The position numbers were made by a program, and so were the translations under genes. A DNA stretch of 43,123 bases from an uncultured Lachnospiraceae bacterium (GTDB lineage Bacteria; Bacillota; Clostridia; Lachnospirales; Lachnospiraceae), in assembly GCA_910585825.1 (NCBI GenBank), contig CAJUEY010000025.1:1-43123 (forward strand), read 5' to 3'. Under the pieces are notes generated by a model. The model was not told the origin of the DNA and searched no databases. It saw nothing but the letters and a program-made list of their open reading frames with translations. Positions within the stretch are counted from its first letter, which is position 1. Every line of letters begins with the position of its first letter. Of the stretch, positions 1 through 7,505 are shown piece by piece.

Positions 1-204
1 ATATACGGATAGTTATCCACATCAAAGACAAAAAACATTTAACAATTACCTATTTTAAGCTGCTATTAAAAGCCTTTTAACTCTCCCAATTTCTTCTCTT
101 TCTCCATTTTGAACGCAAAATAAGGGCATTCCATCCAAAATAGAAACAGAATGCCCGAATATTTTTTATCGCTATCCAATATTCTTCTTTTTTTATGTAT
201 TCTC

Positions 205-513
205 CTATTCACCCCAATATTCCAAAGTCTCTTTACTGGTAGTGACGATTCCAAACAGCGTCCTCGCAAAATCTTCCCTTTCATCATACATCTCCATAAC
301 ATATACCATCTCATTCTCGATATAGTACAAAAAATAGTTTTTATGGGAATATATGACAAAATAATGTTCAAACTCCGATCCGACATCATATATGGTTTTT
401 ATCGGAACCCCAGTATTTGAGAACGTAAGGCGGACTTCAAAACCATCAATAACCTGCGAAAAATGTTTTATCCCCACGTTCTCTCCGCACATTTCAACCA
501 GTTTCAATTTCAA
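205..513 (-). CDS. RelE/ParE-like toxin candidate, second gene of a TA-like pair
   Basis: A 102-residue protein starting at TTG (513), chosen because GGGAGGA lies 8 bases upstream. The C-terminal half (KNYFLYYIENEMVYVMEMYD, then EREDF) alternates beta strands and ends in an acidic/Arg-containing segment. This recalls the last strands of the RelE/ParE ribonuclease/gyrase-poison fold (pattern: basic-YxxxYxxxxxxVxVxxxxxxRxDF). The N-terminal half does not show the usual helical start of that family, so the assignment is tentative. The start overlaps the end of the upstream small ORF by 20 bases, implying translational coupling, as is common in type II toxin-antitoxin operons. No downstream gene follows on this strand within the window. 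It could instead be an uncharacterised DUF. Confidence 0.5.
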   Translation of the reverse strand: MKLKLVEMCGENVGIKHFSQVIDGFEVRLTFSNTGVPIKTIYDVGSEFEHYFVIYSHKNYFLYYIENEMVYVMEMYDEREDFARTLFGIVTTSKETLEYWGE

Positions 514-693
514 TGCCGCCTTCCTCCCGCATACGTTTATCAGACTCCGTCAAGTCAGACTTTATCTTCTGCCATGCAGCATCTTTCTTCCTATGCCTTG
601 AATATTCTATTACATTATCAACATACACTTCTACCATCCGGTATTCATCCTTTGATAAAGCATCTATTTTTTTGTCAGTTCCGCTGTAATCAT
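494..693 (-). CDS. antitoxin-like small ORF split by a frameshift at an A7 run
   Basis: AGGAGG sits 7 bases before an ATG at 693. Frame 0 reads nine codons (MITAELTKK) and stops at TAG (666-664) directly after ACA-AAA-AAA. A -1 shift on the A-AAA-AAA heptamer continues as IDALSKDEYRMVEVYVD and on through a charged helical stretch to TGA at 496-494, about 66 residues in total. The continuation has amphipathic helices like RelB-type antitoxins and no start signal of its own. It ends inside the start of the toxin-like gene. Either this is programmed -1 frameshifting or transcriptional slippage, or it is a one-base deletion that disabled the antitoxin, or a sequencing error. A possible TATAAT -10 lies at 750-755 on this strand. 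Confidence 0.5.
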
Positions 694-699
694 AACAAT

Positions 700-992
700 T
701 CCTCCTTGCCGGATAACCGTACCCAGCACAAAAATCTTCTGCTGATTATATTATAACAAAAAATTCGGCTTTTTACAGTTCTTTTTTTCTTCCACTCAAA
801 TCTTTTAAATACACCAGAATAACAATAGATTTCCCCATCATTACCACAAATACTCTACAATGTCCCTCGGTAACATTTTATCCATTACATTCGCCTATCG
901 CAAATTTTATAGAATGACATTTCAGTTTTGGCTCTAAAAACATTACCATTTTATTACCGCTTTAGGAGCACGAAATCCGCAAACCCTTGATT
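700..992. other. intergenic region without a supported gene
   Basis: An AT-rich gap between the TA-like pair and the J-domain gene. It holds the presumed promoter of the pair (two overlapping TATAAT on the minus strand at 745-755). On the minus strand an open stretch at about 770-870 can encode MMGKSIVILVYLKDLSGRKK plus two residues, but with no convincing ribosome binding site. It could be a remnant of another small gene. Nothing else was recognised. Confidence 0.4.
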
Positions 993-2639
993 TTACTCAA
1001 TGTCAAATAGTTCCAATACCTTTTCACAGGGAACCGTTCCTGTAAAATAACTGCCTCCGTCCTTCGCTTCAAAGCCTCCGCCGCCGTCTAAGACCGTCAC
1101 TGATACACCTGATTTTTTCAGCAGCCGGTACATATCCCCGGTTGAAATACAATCAAGAACCCCTTGCTGATATATAAGCGCCTGTACGCCCGCCTCTTCC
1201 GCCAGTGTTACAATAGAACTGCCCACCGGGGTAGTAGGTTTTGCACCTCTTTTTTTCACTTTCTCCTCATACCAATTCAGCCAGTCTTCATATTGAGGAA
1301 TCTGCTCTAACTGCCATGGTTCCATATGTATATAATATTCCGCAACCGCATATTTCATATCCTCCGCCATAACTTCTGCTCCGGGAAGATCTGCAAAATC
1401 ATACAGCAGCGGCTTTGGCATTTCCCCCGCATCCATAAAAAAAGCCGTCGGCTGGAAACAATTTCCCACACAAAAAGATACGCCTTCGATATTTACAAAT
1501 TCACGAACTTCCCCGCTCATTGCAAACTCCAAAAACCGCTCCATAAATGTATTCAGATCCCGCTCCAGCTGATCTAATTGCGCATCGATTTCAAAATAAC
1601 CGACCATGAGATAATGACTGTCACCGTCATTCCAGGGTTGTTCAATATGGCAGAGATCGCACAGAATATCCTGTTTCTCTGCCAGCTGACGTAAATACTG
1701 CCGCCCAAAATCTTCTCCGATAAACATCCTGCCGTCTTTGTATGCGGCAAAAACATTCACAACGATATCAGAATTCGCCACATGCACCGTATAAGCATTT
1801 CCGCCGCCGTATTTGTTGAACTCCTCAAAATAGGAATCTATAATCTGGGATGATTCGATCTCCGTAAATTCCGCCATAGGATAGGTTTCCTGCAAGAAAC
1901 CAAGGATGTTTTCTTTTTCCCGCTCCACGTCGATACTTCCTACAGAGGAGCCGCTGTCTGATTTTTTCGGCATATAAGCAAATATATTCACCAGAACAAC
2001 CGCCGCAATGCTCAGAATCACTGCAGCAATCCTTTTAAAACTGACTTTTTTCTTTTGTACCGGCGGCTGTTCCATTCTCTGCCACTTTTCGATATCCTGA
2101 TACAAAAAATGTTTTTCATCCTCTTCCAGAAGATAAAGCAGCGCCTGATGATGCAGTCTGTATTCTTCCAAAGTATAAAGCAGGCGGATATCTTCTTTGA
2201 TTTCCGTAAACCAGGGGGTTTTTATGTAAGCCAGCATCTCTTTTTTGGCACTGTCTTTATTCTGGTTTTTCAGATACCACTCCCACTTGTGCCGGAATAT
2301 GAAAAGCTTTTTCTCCTGTTCATTTTTGATATCCGAAAACATCTGCCGGATGCGTTTTTGTTCTTCGCTATCCGTCTCTTCGATTCCCTCGTTTTTCTTT
2401 TCCGGCATGTCTTGCTGCGCTGTCTGATTTATCTGAAAAACATCCTGAGATTCCTGTCTCATCCCGGCATGTTTTGCATATGCCAGCGCCTGCTGATATG
2501 CCGTATATACTTTTTGAAATTCTTCCGGGTTCTCCTCCGGATGATATTTTTTGACTGCTTTGGCATAGGCATGTTTGATGACTCTTTTGTCACTGGTAGG
2601 CTCTGTTTCCAACAGCTCCCATATTTCTTTCATTGTCAT
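993..2639 (-). CDS. membrane-anchored J-domain protein
   Basis: A 548-residue protein. Residues 5-55 form a DnaJ-like J domain (IWELLETEPTSDKRVIKHAY) with helix II/III and a loop reading His33-Pro34-Glu35, where canonical J domains have His-Pro-Asp. A charged coiled-coil-like linker (about 80-200) leads to one membrane segment (about 203-223), followed by a large C-terminal domain of some 320 residues that I do not recognise. The J domain should face the cytoplasm and recruit a DnaK-type Hsp70, with the C-terminal domain outside. Proteins of this plan are widespread and mostly uncharacterised in Lachnospiraceae. The start ATG at 2639 has only a weak upstream GGGAAA. The gene stands alone on its strand. 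HPE instead of HPD may weaken Hsp70 stimulation. Confidence 0.75.
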   Translation of the reverse strand: MTMKEIWELLETEPTSDKRVIKHAYAKAVKKYHPEENPEEFQKVYTAYQQALAYAKHAGMRQESQDVFQINQTAQQDMPEKKNEGIEETDSEEQKRIRQMFSDIKNEQEKKLFIFRHKWEWYLKNQNKDSAKKEMLAYIKTPWFTEIKEDIRLLYTLEEYRLHHQALLYLLEEDEKHFLYQDIEKWQRMEQPPVQKKKVSFKRIAAVILSIAAVVLVNIFAYMPKKSDSGSSVGSIDVEREKENILGFLQETYPMAEFTEIESSQIIDSYFEEFNKYGGGNAYTVHVANSDIVVNVFAAYKDGRMFIGEDFGRQYLRQLAEKQDILCDLCHIEQPWNDGDSHYLMVGYFEIDAQLDQLERDLNTFMERFLEFAMSGEVREFVNIEGVSFCVGNCFQPTAFFMDAGEMPKPLLYDFADLPGAEVMAEDMKYAVAEYYIHMEPWQLEQIPQYEDWLNWYEEKVKKRGAKPTTPVGSSIVTLAEEAGVQALIYQQGVLDCISTGDMYRLLKKSGVSVTVLDGGGGFEAKDGGSYFTGTVPCEKVLELFDIE

Positions 2640-2755
2640 TGTTTTGTTTCCCGTTTTGAAATTTTCTCTTTTTCATTCAGATGCAATTAGTATAGCATAA
2701 TTTATTTTTATTTACAATTTTACAGAGATAATCTGTCATTGTAACAGTGACAGTT

Positions 2756-2832
2756 CGTTACTGTTCATTCCTGGACCCTGCACTGCGCTGCTCGGTCACA
2801 GTCCAGTACAGTACTGGGGCCGGAATCCGGCA
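2756..2832. repeat. partial copy of a GC-rich palindromic repeat (second copy at 28113)
   Basis: CGTTACTGTTCA followed by CTGGACCCTGCACTGCGCTG, then CAGTACAGTACTGGGGCCGG and AATCCGGC. This aligns base for base, with a few changes, to the left half of the 146-bp element at 28113-28258. The right half, including the closing terminal inverted repeat, is missing here. Confidence 0.7.
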
Positions 2833-2842
2833 GCTCTACGAC

Positions 2843-2880
2843 AAAAAAGACATTGACCTAAATCTTTGCCAATGTCTTTT
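2843..2880 (-). terminator. terminator of the secreted-peptide gene
   Basis: An 11-bp perfect stem AAAAGACATTG / CAATGTCTTTT with a 14-base loop, followed on the minus strand by TTG after a T run. It lies 24 bases downstream of the stop codon of the small peptide gene. Confidence 0.7.
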
Positions 2881-2903
2881 CTACATATGATTATAATTCG
2901 TCT

Positions 2904-3071
2904 CTATTTTACGGCTGCTTTTTGGGAAGGTCCTCCCTTTTTCAAGAGTTTCTTATTGATACGCGCTACTGTGCCTGTTGTAGTTTCTTCTGCAAATGCA
3001 GCATCCGGTATGGCAGACAATGTCATACATACAGTAAGCGCTATTGCAGAAAGCCTTGTTTTTAAGTTCAT
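2904..3071 (-). CDS. small secreted cationic peptide (55 aa), unrecognised
   Basis: An ORF of 55 codons. It begins MNLKTRLSAIALTVCMTLSA, a typical signal peptide with a Lys/Arg n-region, a hydrophobic core and a likely AFA|EE cleavage site at about residues 25-27. The predicted mature peptide is about 28 residues: a short Thr-rich start, then RINKKLLKKGGPSQKAAVK, which is strongly basic. ATG 3071 has AAAGGA five bases upstream; an in-frame ATG at 3077 is an alternative. A clean terminator follows at 2843-2880, so this is a monocistronic unit. It lies downstream of the ECF sigma/anti-sigma pair in the same orientation, separated by a MITE-like repeat. It could be an antimicrobial or signalling peptide, or the remnant of a longer secreted protein that kept only its signal sequence. 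I know no family for it. Confidence 0.6.
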   Translation of the reverse strand: MNLKTRLSAIALTVCMTLSAIPDAAFAEETTTGTVARINKKLLKKGGPSQKAAVK

Positions 3072-3114
3072 ATGCATCCTTTTTTTAATTTTGTTTCATT
3101 TAATCCATAGCTAG

Positions 3115-3237
3115 AACGTGTTTGAAATTGCTTTCTGCCAAATAAAAGCGGTGCAGCGGACTGCTTCAACTGAATTTGGCGCAAATATCACGCAAAGTGA
3201 GGCGTACAGGTGGTAGGAATAAATTTTCAAACACGCT
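3115..3237. repeat. MITE-like repeat, copy A
   Basis: It begins AACGTGTTTGAAATTGCTTT and ends AATTTTCAAACACG at 3222-3235, so the ends are inverted repeats (CGTGTTTGAAA). The interior carries CTGCCA, GCAGCGGACTG and GAATTTGGCGCAAATAT, shared with copies at 4994, 9093 and 24895. There is no coding capacity. Confidence 0.75.
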
Positions 3238-3305
3238 CTGGCTCCTATGAAGGTTCTTATTTTTTAAAATATCATACGAATCAGAAAAACAAGGTCTTCT
3301 TTCTC

Positions 3306-4307
3306 CTACTGTAATTCAAATGTAATGACAGTCATTTTCTCTTCCGGATCTATGCCTTCATCCAGCGGCTGTCCGGCTTCCCGGCGAGTCATAATATGAC
3401 TGTCCACTTTTATATCCACCGACTGAGACGTACCGTCTTGATAATTAACCGTACAGGTAATGACGGTATTATCCAGCATCTTCTGCACTCCGCTGCTGTA
3501 TTTTTCTTCACTCCCCTCTTCATTCCAAATCAATTGTACAATTTCTTTGCTGTCAGGGCGTTCATTGCAGATATTGATCCATGTATGCTCATCTGACTGC
3601 CTGTCGTAATCCAATGTAAAAGATTGATAAAAAAGTGTTTCAAACGGTTCGGACGGAAGACCTTCCCTTTCCTCATTATAGTCTCCCCCGATGCTTCCGG
3701 TATTTAACTCACCTTCATAAAGCTGTCCGTCAGTAATGAGGCTCTCCCCATTCTCAGGCTGCACAATTTGAAACGCTCCGTTATTGATGCTGTATGTGAT
3801 GCTGTCAATTTGACCGCCTTCGCAGACAATCTGCGGTATGTTGATACAATAATTAACAACACTTCCCTCCACATCATCCGCACCAAACATCCACGAACCT
3901 GTCTTATTATCCTTCATCGTCACCGGAATCGGATTTCCTTCTGCAAGCGGAATCGTCTTCCCATCTTCAGAATCTGCCGCCTTAACCTGCAGCGTAAAAA
4001 GTTTGTCAATCTCATCCACCGCAGTCAAAAGCGCATCTTCCGATCCTGTCTCAGAATGCCCCAAAATGCTTTTAAGGGGGCCTGTTACAGCGCCCGCCGC
4101 AACAACCACTGCCATACAGGCTGCCGCAAGGGCAATCCGTCCTGCGAATCCGTATCTTCCTGTTTTTCTTTCGTTCTGTTCTTTTTTTACCATATCATTC
4201 ATTATAAAGCTCCTTCCCTCTTGAATGGCTAAAAAGGCGCTGTCTGCTTTTCGCTGAACAATCTCCGGCACTTGTACATCCTCTAAAAAAATATTGTCTC
4301 TCATCAT
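3306..4307 (-). CDS. membrane anti-sigma factor partner of the adjacent ECF sigma
   Basis: A 333-residue protein. The first 50 residues are cytoplasmic and polar, followed by one membrane helix (about 55-76, rich in Ala/Val) and an extracytoplasmic region of about 255 residues with beta-rich character. Its ATG overlaps the stop of the sigma factor gene by four bases (ATGA), a translationally coupled arrangement typical of ECF sigma/anti-sigma pairs. No zinc-binding HxxxCxxC anti-sigma motif is visible in the N-terminal part, so it is not a classical ZAS-domain factor. It resembles the DUF4179/RsiV-like membrane anti-sigmas found next to such sigma factors in clostridia. Inferred role: hold the sigma factor at the membrane until an envelope signal arrives. 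The sensed signal cannot be read from sequence. Confidence 0.7.
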   Translation of the reverse strand: MMRDNIFLEDVQVPEIVQRKADSAFLAIQEGRSFIMNDMVKKEQNERKTGRYGFAGRIALAAACMAVVVAAGAVTGPLKSILGHSETGSEDALLTAVDEIDKLFTLQVKAADSEDGKTIPLAEGNPIPVTMKDNKTGSWMFGADDVEGSVVNYCINIPQIVCEGGQIDSITYSINNGAFQIVQPENGESLITDGQLYEGELNTGSIGGDYNEEREGLPSEPFETLFYQSFTLDYDRQSDEHTWINICNERPDSKEIVQLIWNEEGSEEKYSSGVQKMLDNTVITCTVNYQDGTSQSVDIKVDSHIMTRREAGQPLDEGIDPEEKMTVITFELQ

Positions 4308-4831
4308 AAGATTTCATCTCCTTTATAAATCCCGTAATAGTCCCTGGCGAGCTTTTCCCGTCCTCTCTTCAGACGTGTCTGTACCGTGCTTTTGGGAATT
4401 TTCAACATTCCGGCAATTTCGTGGATACGATAGCCGCCGCTGTAAAACAACGTCATGATAACACGATATTTTTCATCCAGCGACGATAATGCTTCTTTGA
4501 ATTCCAGATTATACACATCATAGACTGCAGGCTCCTCATATTCCTCAAGCGGTCCTGTATTTCCGGCATTTTTTCTGATTTTACAGCAGTGATTAATCAG
4601 TATTCTGGTCATCCATGTTTTAAAATACCGCGGCGATTTTAAAGTATCGATTTTTTCCCAGCATGCAAGTATTGTATCCTGTATTGCATCTGCTGCATCC
4701 TCGTCATTCATCAAAATCGCAAGCGCAGTTCGGTACATATCCTTTAAATAAAGCTGCATCAGTTCTGTAAAAGCATCCGCATCTTTCTGTCTTGCCTTTT
4801 TTACCAATTTTTCAGTTTCTTTGGCCTGCAT
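4304..4831 (-). CDS. ECF-type RNA polymerase sigma factor
   Basis: A 175-residue sigma-70 family protein of extracytoplasmic-function type. Region 2 is at about 15-80 (FTELMQLYLKDMYRTALAIL, then DAADAIQDTILACWEKI and FKTWMTRILINHCCK). Region 4 is at about 110-165, with the helix-turn-helix AGMLKIPKSTVQTRLKRGRE. It lacks regions 1 and 3, as expected. AGGAGG lies upstream of ATG 4831. The downstream anti-sigma gene overlaps by four bases. TGTAACCG at about 4906-4913 (minus strand) resembles the AAC-core -35 of ECF-autoregulated promoters, but I could not place a matching -10 with confidence. It is similar to the SigV/SigW group; the regulon is unknown. Confidence 0.88.
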   Translation of the reverse strand: MQAKETEKLVKKARQKDADAFTELMQLYLKDMYRTALAILMNDEDAADAIQDTILACWEKIDTLKSPRYFKTWMTRILINHCCKIRKNAGNTGPLEEYEEPAVYDVYNLEFKEALSSLDEKYRVIMTLFYSGGYRIHEIAGMLKIPKSTVQTRLKRGREKLARDYYGIYKGDEIL

Positions 4832-4993
4832 CAGGCATTCCTCCTATGCTTGCAGATATTTTAGGTTGCTCCGGAGCTTCCTTATTTTACCTTACATATA
4901 TTAGATACGGTTACATACAAAAAAATCCCATTGGTTTTTATTTTGGATAATTTTTTATCTATTGGGTATTTTTTGCATTGCTCAGCCTGGTAA

Positions 4994-5112
4994 CCGTTTG
5001 AAAGTCGCTTTTTCCCAGATGCGTTTCTCAATTTATATCCAAAGGGCATGATATGCCAAATGAGGGATATTCAGCGGGCTGCACAGACCGAATTTGGTGC
5101 AAATATGCAGAA
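4994..5112. repeat. MITE-like repeat, copy B
   Basis: CCGTTTGAAAGTCGCTTTTT at the left, followed by CCAGATGCG, CCAAAGGGCATGATATG, CAAATGAGGGA, CAGCGGGCTG and GAATTTGGTGCAAATATGC, in the same order as in copy C at 9093. The right terminal repeat is not evident. It lies directly upstream of the first collagen-like gene. Confidence 0.7.
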
Positions 5113-5114
5113 AA

Positions 5115-5157
5115 GCGGATTCATTGCCATTCTGTCATAAAACCGAATCCGTTTTTT
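5115..5157 (+). terminator. terminator-like hairpin upstream of the collagen-like gene
   Basis: A 7-bp stem CGGATTC / GAATCCG with a 22-base loop, followed by six T on the plus strand. No gene is seen upstream on this strand, so it may insulate the collagen gene from read-through or belong to the end of repeat copy B. Confidence 0.4.
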
Positions 5158-5168
5158 ATGCATATAAT
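5142..5168 (+). promoter_or_regulatory. SigK/SigE-like promoter of the first collagen-like gene
   Basis: AC at 5142-5143, a 17-base spacer, then CATATAAT at 5161-5168. Bacillus SigK promoters read AC-N16/17-CATANNNTA and SigE -10 elements read CATACANT. The element also contains TATAAT, but no TTGACA-like -35 lies at 17 bp, so a housekeeping reading is weaker. It sits 56 bases before the start codon. This is inference from consensus matching only. Confidence 0.4.
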
Positions 5169-5223
5169 TTATTATGATAACTGTATTATCACTCAATATC
5201 AAATATCAACGAGGTGATTTCAA

Positions 5224-6234
5224 TTGAATAACTACAATTTAAACTGGCTATTTAATCCGCCGAATCTATTCGGCATGCAGAGAGCTCCCAACAGAGCTTA
5301 TCCCCAAAACACATCTTCGCCCTCTCAATCTTCTGAAACCATGGCTGACGCTGCTGCATCCGATCATCCACAGCATGCAGAATCTGCAGAATCTGAACTC
5401 TCCGGCTCCTCAGGCAAATGCGAAAAGCCAGAAACTTCCACATGTCCAGACGAATGCAAAAGGCCCGAGCCTCATGACTGCCCCTGCGATTGTGATATGT
5501 CCAGGCATTGTGACCACCCCTGTAAATGCGAGAAACCCGGACCACGAGGTCCCAGAGGAGAGCCAGGGCCTCCCGGCTGTCCGGGTGAACAGGGAAAACC
5601 AGGGCCTATGGGACCCAAAGGAGAGCCGGGGCCTCCCGGCTGTCCGGGCGAAAGGGGAGAACCGGGACCTATGGGACCCAGAGGAGAGCCAGGACCTCCC
5701 GGCTGTCCGGGCGAACGGGGAGAACCGGGACCACAGGGAGTGACTGGACCGCAAGGTCCACAAGGCGCTACCGGACCTATGGGACCCTGTGGAGAACAAG
5801 GCGCCCGCGGACCTATGGGACCTCCCGGATATCCGCAAAACAGTATATTTGCATCATTTGCAAGTCAGGATATTATCCTGCCGGAAATCACCGATCTTCC
5901 GCTTGAAATCAATATACCTGATACAACCCAGACAATATCTCTCTGCAATAGCTGCTCAATTATGCTGAATCCAGGTTACTACGCTATTTATTATTATATT
6001 TCCGCTGAAATGAAAAACCATGGATTCATAAAACTTACACCTGTATTTAACGACTGTATGCAGACTGCATATACCGGATATGCCAAAACCGTAAAGCGAA
6101 AGGAAATTCTTAAATTAGCAAGATATTTTATTGCCGAAATACACAGTGTTTCCACTCTGTCCTTTATATGGCATTCTTCAGCATGTAAATCCAACGTCAA
6201 CATGTATTTAAGTATCGAAAAACTCTATAGATAG
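5224..6234 (+). CDS. collagen-like protein with Cys-rich neck and C1q/TNF-like C-terminus
   Basis: A 336-residue protein starting at TTG 5224, with AGGTGA six bases upstream. Order of parts: a polar N-terminus (1-65) without a signal peptide; a Cys-rich segment (about 66-105, 10 or more Cys); about 32 collagen Gly-X-Y triplets (about 107-205); and a 130-residue globular C-terminus with alternating strands that resembles the trimerising C1q/TNF-like heads of BclA proteins. The triplets include three exact 21-residue units with GCPG, so cysteines recur inside the triple helix. It probably forms cross-linked trimers on the spore or cell surface. The glycosyltransferase gene follows after 27 bases, suggesting co-transcription and glycosylation of the Thr-poor but polar helix or of its sister protein. 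The lack of a signal peptide fits assembly inside the mother cell. Confidence 0.85.
   Translation: MNNYNLNWLFNPPNLFGMQRAPNRAYPQNTSSPSQSSETMADAAASDHPQHAESAESELSGSSGKCEKPETSTCPDECKRPEPHDCPCDCDMSRHCDHPCKCEKPGPRGPRGEPGPPGCPGEQGKPGPMGPKGEPGPPGCPGERGEPGPMGPRGEPGPPGCPGERGEPGPQGVTGPQGPQGATGPMGPCGEQGARGPMGPPGYPQNSIFASFASQDIILPEITDLPLEINIPDTTQTISLCNSCSIMLNPGYYAIYYYISAEMKNHGFIKLTPVFNDCMQTAYTGYAKTVKRKEILKLARYFIAEIHSVSTLSFIWHSSACKSNVNMYLSIEKLYR
5557..5745 (+). repeat. 63-bp tandem repeat, three units, inside the collagen-like gene
   Basis: Three in-frame 63-bp units (5557-5619, 5620-5682, 5683-5745) encode the 21-residue block starting GEPGPPGCPGE. Units differ by a few bases (CCA/CCG, AAA/AGA). Such blocks change copy number by slippage or recombination. 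Confidence 0.85.
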
Positions 6235-6261
6235 TAAAATTAAGAAAATGGAGAACCAAAC

Positions 6262-7338
6262 ATGCCGACAATAAGCCTTTGTATGATCGTCAAGAACGAA
6301 GAAAAGCATATCGCACGCTGTCTGGACAGTGTAGCGGAGCTCGTAGATGAAATTATTATTGTAGATACCGGTTCCACTGACCGGACGGTAGAAATCGCAT
6401 CCAATTACACAGCAAAAGTCTATTCCCACCCATGGACAGATGATTTTTCCGAAGCCAGAAACTATTCTTTTTCCAAGGCGTCAATGGACTACTGTATGTG
6501 GATGGATGCCGACGACATTCTGCAGCAGACAGACAGAGATAACTTTCTGCAATTAAAGCAGTCCCTGCCGCCAAAAACCGATATTGTAATGATGAAATAC
6601 CATACTGCCTTCGACGAAGGCGGCATGCCTTCCTTTTCCTATTTTCGGGAACGATGGATCAGAAACTGTTCTAAGTACCGCTGGGTTGGCGCCGTCCATG
6701 AAGTAATTCCCCCAAACGGCAGCATCCTGTATTCCGATATCGCAATCTGTCACAAAAAAATGAACGCCGGAAATCCTGACCGAAATCTGAACATATACCG
6801 AAAGATGCTTGCAGAAGGAAAATTTCTAGATCCTCGGCAGCAATACTATTATGGCCGGGAGTTATATTATCACAACCAGTACGAAGAAGCTGTTTCAGTG
6901 TTTGAACAGTTTCTTCGTTCGCCGGAAGGATGGATTGAAAATAAAATAGAGGCATGCTCTATCTGTGCCGACTGCTATTCTCATCTGGGGCAGGAAGATT
7001 CTGCGCTGACGACTCTCTTACGCAGCATGAGCTTTGATCTGCCAAGAGCTGAATTGTGCTGTGAAATCGGAAAATATTTTCTGGAACATGGCAACTTTCA
7101 CAATGCCGTCTATTGGTATGAAACCGCCCTGAAACTGCCAAAAAATGAATATTCCGGCGGATTTATTGTGCCTGATTGTTATGATTATATCCCGCTTTTA
7201 CAGTTATGCGTATGTTATGACAAAATGGGAGACAGGCAAAAGGCAAAAAAGTACAACGAGAGAGCGGGCGTTTGCAAACCTTACTCCAAAGCATACCTGT
7301 ACAACAAGCATTATTTTGACAGCCTGAAGGTTTCCTAA
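6262..7338 (+). CDS. family 2 glycosyltransferase with C-terminal TPR-like repeats
   Basis: A 358-residue cytoplasmic enzyme. The N-terminal GT-A domain (1-about 200) starts PTISLCMIVKNEEKHIARCL, with the nucleotide-binding VDTGSTDRT (about 34-42) and a DxD-type metal motif MDADD (81-85). The region after about 190 contains helical pairs (YYYGRELYYHNQYEEAVSVF; ADCYSHLGQEDSALTTLL; YWYETALKL) typical of tetratricopeptide repeats. This domain plan is shared by the SunS peptide glycosyltransferase and by SgtA-type enzymes linked to Clostridioides collagen-like spore proteins. Lying between two collagen-like genes on the same strand, it most plausibly glycosylates Thr/Ser residues of those proteins. 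The sugar donor cannot be deduced. A start at ATG 6262 has GGAG 12 bases upstream (AATGGAGAACCAAAC). Confidence 0.85.
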   Translation: MPTISLCMIVKNEEKHIARCLDSVAELVDEIIIVDTGSTDRTVEIASNYTAKVYSHPWTDDFSEARNYSFSKASMDYCMWMDADDILQQTDRDNFLQLKQSLPPKTDIVMMKYHTAFDEGGMPSFSYFRERWIRNCSKYRWVGAVHEVIPPNGSILYSDIAICHKKMNAGNPDRNLNIYRKMLAEGKFLDPRQQYYYGRELYYHNQYEEAVSVFEQFLRSPEGWIENKIEACSICADCYSHLGQEDSALTTLLRSMSFDLPRAELCCEIGKYFLEHGNFHNAVYWYETALKLPKNEYSGGFIVPDCYDYIPLLQLCVCYDKMGDRQKAKKYNERAGVCKPYSKAYLYNKHYFDSLKVS

Positions 7339-7405
7339 AATTATTTACCGCATAACTTTTTCTGACATACTTCTTGCCTGACAGCCAAAACAAGTCAAAT
7401 TGGTA

Positions 7406-7432
7406 ACAAATATACCAAATAATCATAAAATA
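7406..7432 (+). promoter_or_regulatory. SigK-like promoter of the second collagen-like gene
   Basis: AC at 7406-7407, a 16-base spacer, then CATAAAATA at 7424-7432, an exact fit to the Bacillus SigK pattern AC-N16/17-CATANNNTA. No TTGACA/TATAAT pair is present. It lies 74 bases before the start codon. Confidence 0.5.
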
Positions 7433-7505
7433 TTTGTAGAAAAAGATATTTTTTTCACTGGCCAGCCGAGTGTCTTTTTCAAAAAGCCGAAAGGATGTAT
7501 TTGAT

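Noticed and set aside
13..21. TTATCCACA, an exact DnaA box, near the window start
   Set aside because: A single 9-mer occurs by chance often enough. No cluster of boxes, AT-rich unwinding region or dnaA/dnaN gene is present, so an origin is not supported.
66..389. Open frame of 107 codons overlapping the toxin-like gene
   Set aside because: Composition is Arg/Cys/Trp-rich and shadow-like, there is no ribosome binding site, and it overlaps a better-supported frame on the same strand.
5410..5838. Long frames antisense to the collagen-like genes (also at 7521-8054 and 8051-8806)
   Set aside because: They arise from the repetitive GGX/CCX codons of collagen triplets and show only low-complexity sequence.
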